Origin: Chara braunii
Taxonomy: Eukaryota; Streptophyta; Charophyceae; Charales; Characeae
Reading direction: 5' to 3'
DNA: 57,338 bases
Assembly (NCBI GenBank): GCA_003427395.1
Contig: BFEA01000703.1
Location: 236,888 to 294,225 of the forward strand
The position numbers and the translations under genes are program-made. Shown one piece after another: positions 54,915 through 57,338 of this stretch. The first letter of the stretch is position 1. Each line of letters starts with the position of its first letter. The notes beneath the pieces are model-generated. The model searched no databases and had not been told where the DNA came from. It worked only from the letters and a program-made list of their open reading frames with translations.

Positions 54915-54960
54915 GCCTGCACACAAAAAATGAAAGGGAGTGACAAATAAAAAGGAAGAG
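54915..54960 (-). promoter_or_regulatory. 3' splice-site-like sequence before the gag-like ORF
   Basis: On the minus strand a pyrimidine-rich run ends TTTTTTGTGTGCAG just before GCATGACC. This is a good acceptor consensus ~25 nt upstream of the gag ATG. If used, it would give a spliced gag mRNA. The matching donor was not identified. Confidence 0.3.
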
Positions 54961-55059
54961 TTAGCAGCAGGTTAACAATAGAATATTCGCAAAGGACAAG
55001 CTATAACAAAAAAGTTCCAGAAGATCATCAGGTTCTTCTTTCAATTTTTTATCAACTCA

Positions 55060-56293
55060 TCTTTTCTCTTACTTTGAACTTCTTCAACCTAAATCCTGAA
55101 ATTCAATCATTTCTTGGTGTCTCGTCCATCTCTTCAAGCTCATAGGCTCAATGATTCCCTCTGCGTCTGACTCTGAAGGGTCCCAACCATCTCTTGTCCA
55201 ACTTCCTTGACCATTGCTTCTCCAGTGAGGAGTCGTACAACAACACTATATCTCCGATCTCCAATGATTCATCTCGTACGTGTGGAGATCTATCCCATCT
55301 TTCTTTATCCTTTTCACGACTGTCAGTCACTCTTTCCACTGTTTTTTGTCTTCTTTTTTCAGTGATGCTGACCTGCCTGACCCTGATGTCAAGCAACTCT
55401 TCCAGAGGCATATCGTTCTCAAGATCCTGCCTTCGTCACGTTTTCAAGAAACTCTTTATCGGAAACGTGGCATGCCTCCCGTACCACAAGGCCGCAGGGG
55501 CATAACCTGTGGTTCTCTTGATCGTGATGTTCTCGACAAAGAACATTGTTCTCAGGAATTTCGACCACGGGTTTGGCTTCCCAGCTGTCCACTTTGCCAG
55601 CAAGTTAGTGATCGTGTTGTGTCCCTTTTCAACAGGTGCATTCGCCTGTGGATGTGCTCTGGTCGTGTACTTGGCCATAACTCATAGGTCATCCAATAAT
55701 TCTTTCACTTCCCCACACGTAAACTCAGATCCCCTATCCATCGTAAACTCCACCACGAAAGTATATCGGAGGTAATATTCTTTGATGCATTCTGCCAAGA
55801 TTTCTCCTGTCTTGGTCCGGATGACCTTTCCATCAACAAACCCCGTAAGATTATCTCGGGCATCAAAGATATAATTGTAACCCTCAAGTCCCAGCGGTAT
55901 TGCTAGGAGATCCAGATGGATCATTGCTCCCACATCTTTGATATACCTTGGATGTAGGGGTTCCTTGCATCTGATTGGAGATCTGATTTGGCAAGGGACG
56001 CACGACTCGCAGTACTTTTGGATCATTCCATACATACCATCCCAAAAGTACAGTTCGGTCATCTTCTTGATGGTAGTGGCGAAACTCATGTGACCTCCTA
56101 CGAGTCCGTCATGAAGTGTTGCTATCATGTTGATCTGCCGATTTCTTCCACAAATGAACCTCCTGGGATGTCCTTTCTTATCCCTTATGAAGAAATGGTC
56201 TCCCCTCACTATGAAATGATCCCTCATTCGAAGAGTCTTCTTACTAACATCTCTTTCTCGCTTATCCCCAGAGAGACAACAGAAAAAATGCAA
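55060..56293 (-). pseudogene. Ty3-like integrase, 5'-truncated and with stops
   Basis: From 56293 downward: an N-terminal zinc-binding region (H-x6-H, then Cys-x2-Cys in CESCVPCQIR). The catalytic core has D in HLDLLAIP, D in FTMDRGSEF and E in HPQANAPVEKGHNTI (a D,D-35-E layout). The C-terminal part has RKLDKRWLGPFRVRRRG and a GFRLKKF end near 55080. Premature TGA codons lie at 55682, 55436 and 55148; the frame is otherwise continuous. RT and RNase H, expected upstream, are absent because similarity stops at ~56290. Integrase joins element DNA to the genome; this copy is dead. Confidence 0.85.
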
Positions 56294-57255
56294 GGCAAAA
56301 ATGCATGTTTTTCAACGTTTGTCGTGAGTTCATACGACTTTAATATATACTTAGATATGTACATGCCATATTTTCTTATGTTGAAAGTTTGTTTATTTGT
56401 ATTATGTATTCAGTTGATGTGTTGATTTGTTTTCTGTAATCAGTTGGTCAGTGTTCATCCAACTCATGTCAACGTGTCCCAACACGTTTAAACATGTACC
56501 AACTAACTTCCAACTTAAATAGAGTATCTTTCAACTTCGTCTTAGCACCGTACTTTTTCTGTGGGGTCTGCCGAGGGATACATATACGCATTTTCCAGAG
56601 ATGTAGTCGATTGGTTGAAAAAAATGCATACAACTTGCACACTGAAGATATTTATAGAGGAGCTTAACTTATGTTCACCTTCTGCGTACTTTGTTTATAG
56701 GGCATTTTTTGTTTTCTTAACATAAAAAAATACCCGTGTTTGTTACCGTTGGTTTGCTACAATTCATTTGTCCATCCTATCGGAGGTCGTGATATACGTT
56801 ATATACTTCATTGGTTGGACGCAGACTCACGCGCATAGAGTTGTGCCAGTTAATCTTTACTTTTATTTAAACTGTCAATGTGTTGGAAACATGCAGTACA
56901 TCAACATGTCATAGTCGGCAAGTGCGTTGTACTTCGCTGCACAATTACACCCGAATGTGTCGAATGCGAACGCGCCTGCCAACCACGATATGTTGACTAC
57001 AAAATCACTGCTCCGAAGTGTTGATCAATGGCAGGACTATTGAAGCGGAAAATGCATAACATCTGATTGGTTGACGTCAAACCGTTTATTTTGATGAAAT
57101 TACTTCTGTGTTCATATTATGTCATCCTGACATGTGTGCGTCGACATGCGTTTCGTACATCTATAAAAACTGTACGAAGTTTCCCAAGAGTTGTCGGGCT
57201 CCGGGCCATCACGCCTGGGCGTGTGTGAGATCCGGGGAACCAGGGTACGACAAAA

Positions 57256-57287
<32 letters not shown>

Positions 57288-57338
57288 TCGCGGTCCGGGG
57301 GTTTTCTGCGCTCTCCGAGATGAGCCCGAATCTGGCCT
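56294..57338. other. Right-edge stretch, A/T-rich then an A-tailed repeat end
   Basis: 56300-57100 shows no gene or matched repeat. CTATAAAAAC (~57161) is TATA-like. GC-rich GGGCTCCGGGCCATCACGCC follows, then a 27-nt poly-A (57258-57286) as at a retroposon 3' end, then CGCGGTCCGGGGGTTTTCTG at the edge. Confidence 0.4.

Overview
The window looks like nuclear DNA of a streptophyte with a repeat-rich, long-intron genome. The evidence is a plastid-targeted bifunctional-nuclease-type gene with very long introns, plant-type LINEs with zf-RVT zinc fingers, a Ty3-like element, U2/U6 snRNA relics, tRNA-derived SINEs, and mitochondrial fragments (nad1, cox3, rps12) of green-plant type. A charophyte alga such as Chara would fit the long introns and the style of the Ty3 integrase. 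That is an inference from memory of family resemblance and is not proven here.

The only host protein gene I can support runs on the minus strand from about 25510 to 1455 and leaves the window on the left. Exon 1 (24961-25510) encodes a Ser/Arg-rich, transit-peptide-like N terminus. After a ~20.4 kb intron, three short exons (4384-4554, 3485-3534, 1455-1511) encode the start of a BFN/DUF151 domain. Splice sites, codon phases and family order all agree. The big intron holds SINEs, MITEs, minisatellites, U6 and U2 pseudogenes, a LINE C-terminal fragment and a hammerhead-like motif.

From 25.5 to 31.3 kb there are simple repeats, a 690-N gap and several fold-back elements. From 31.3 to 38.5 kb lies a nest of broken LINEs in both orientations. 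It includes a 512-bp tandem duplication carrying a U6-like sequence and a truncated mitochondrial rps12 lodged inside a LINE.

From about 40.5 to 43.7 kb lies the most unusual region: an island of mitochondrial-type DNA (nad1 exon, cox3 C terminus, 500-N gap) packed with small palindromic hairpins, ending in a nine-unit, 50-bp-period hairpin array. It is followed by a clear assembly artefact: a Nextera mate-pair junction sequence between two identical 220-bp copies. A second hairpin-rich island lies at 50.4-51.2 kb.

The right end (52.8-56.3 kb, minus strand) carries a decayed Ty3-like integrase followed, in the same reading frame, by a gag-like ORF with a zinc knuckle, an order opposite to the usual gag-pol. 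Most other stretches are low-complexity or anonymous repeat DNA. No intact mobile-element gene and no functional RNA gene was found.
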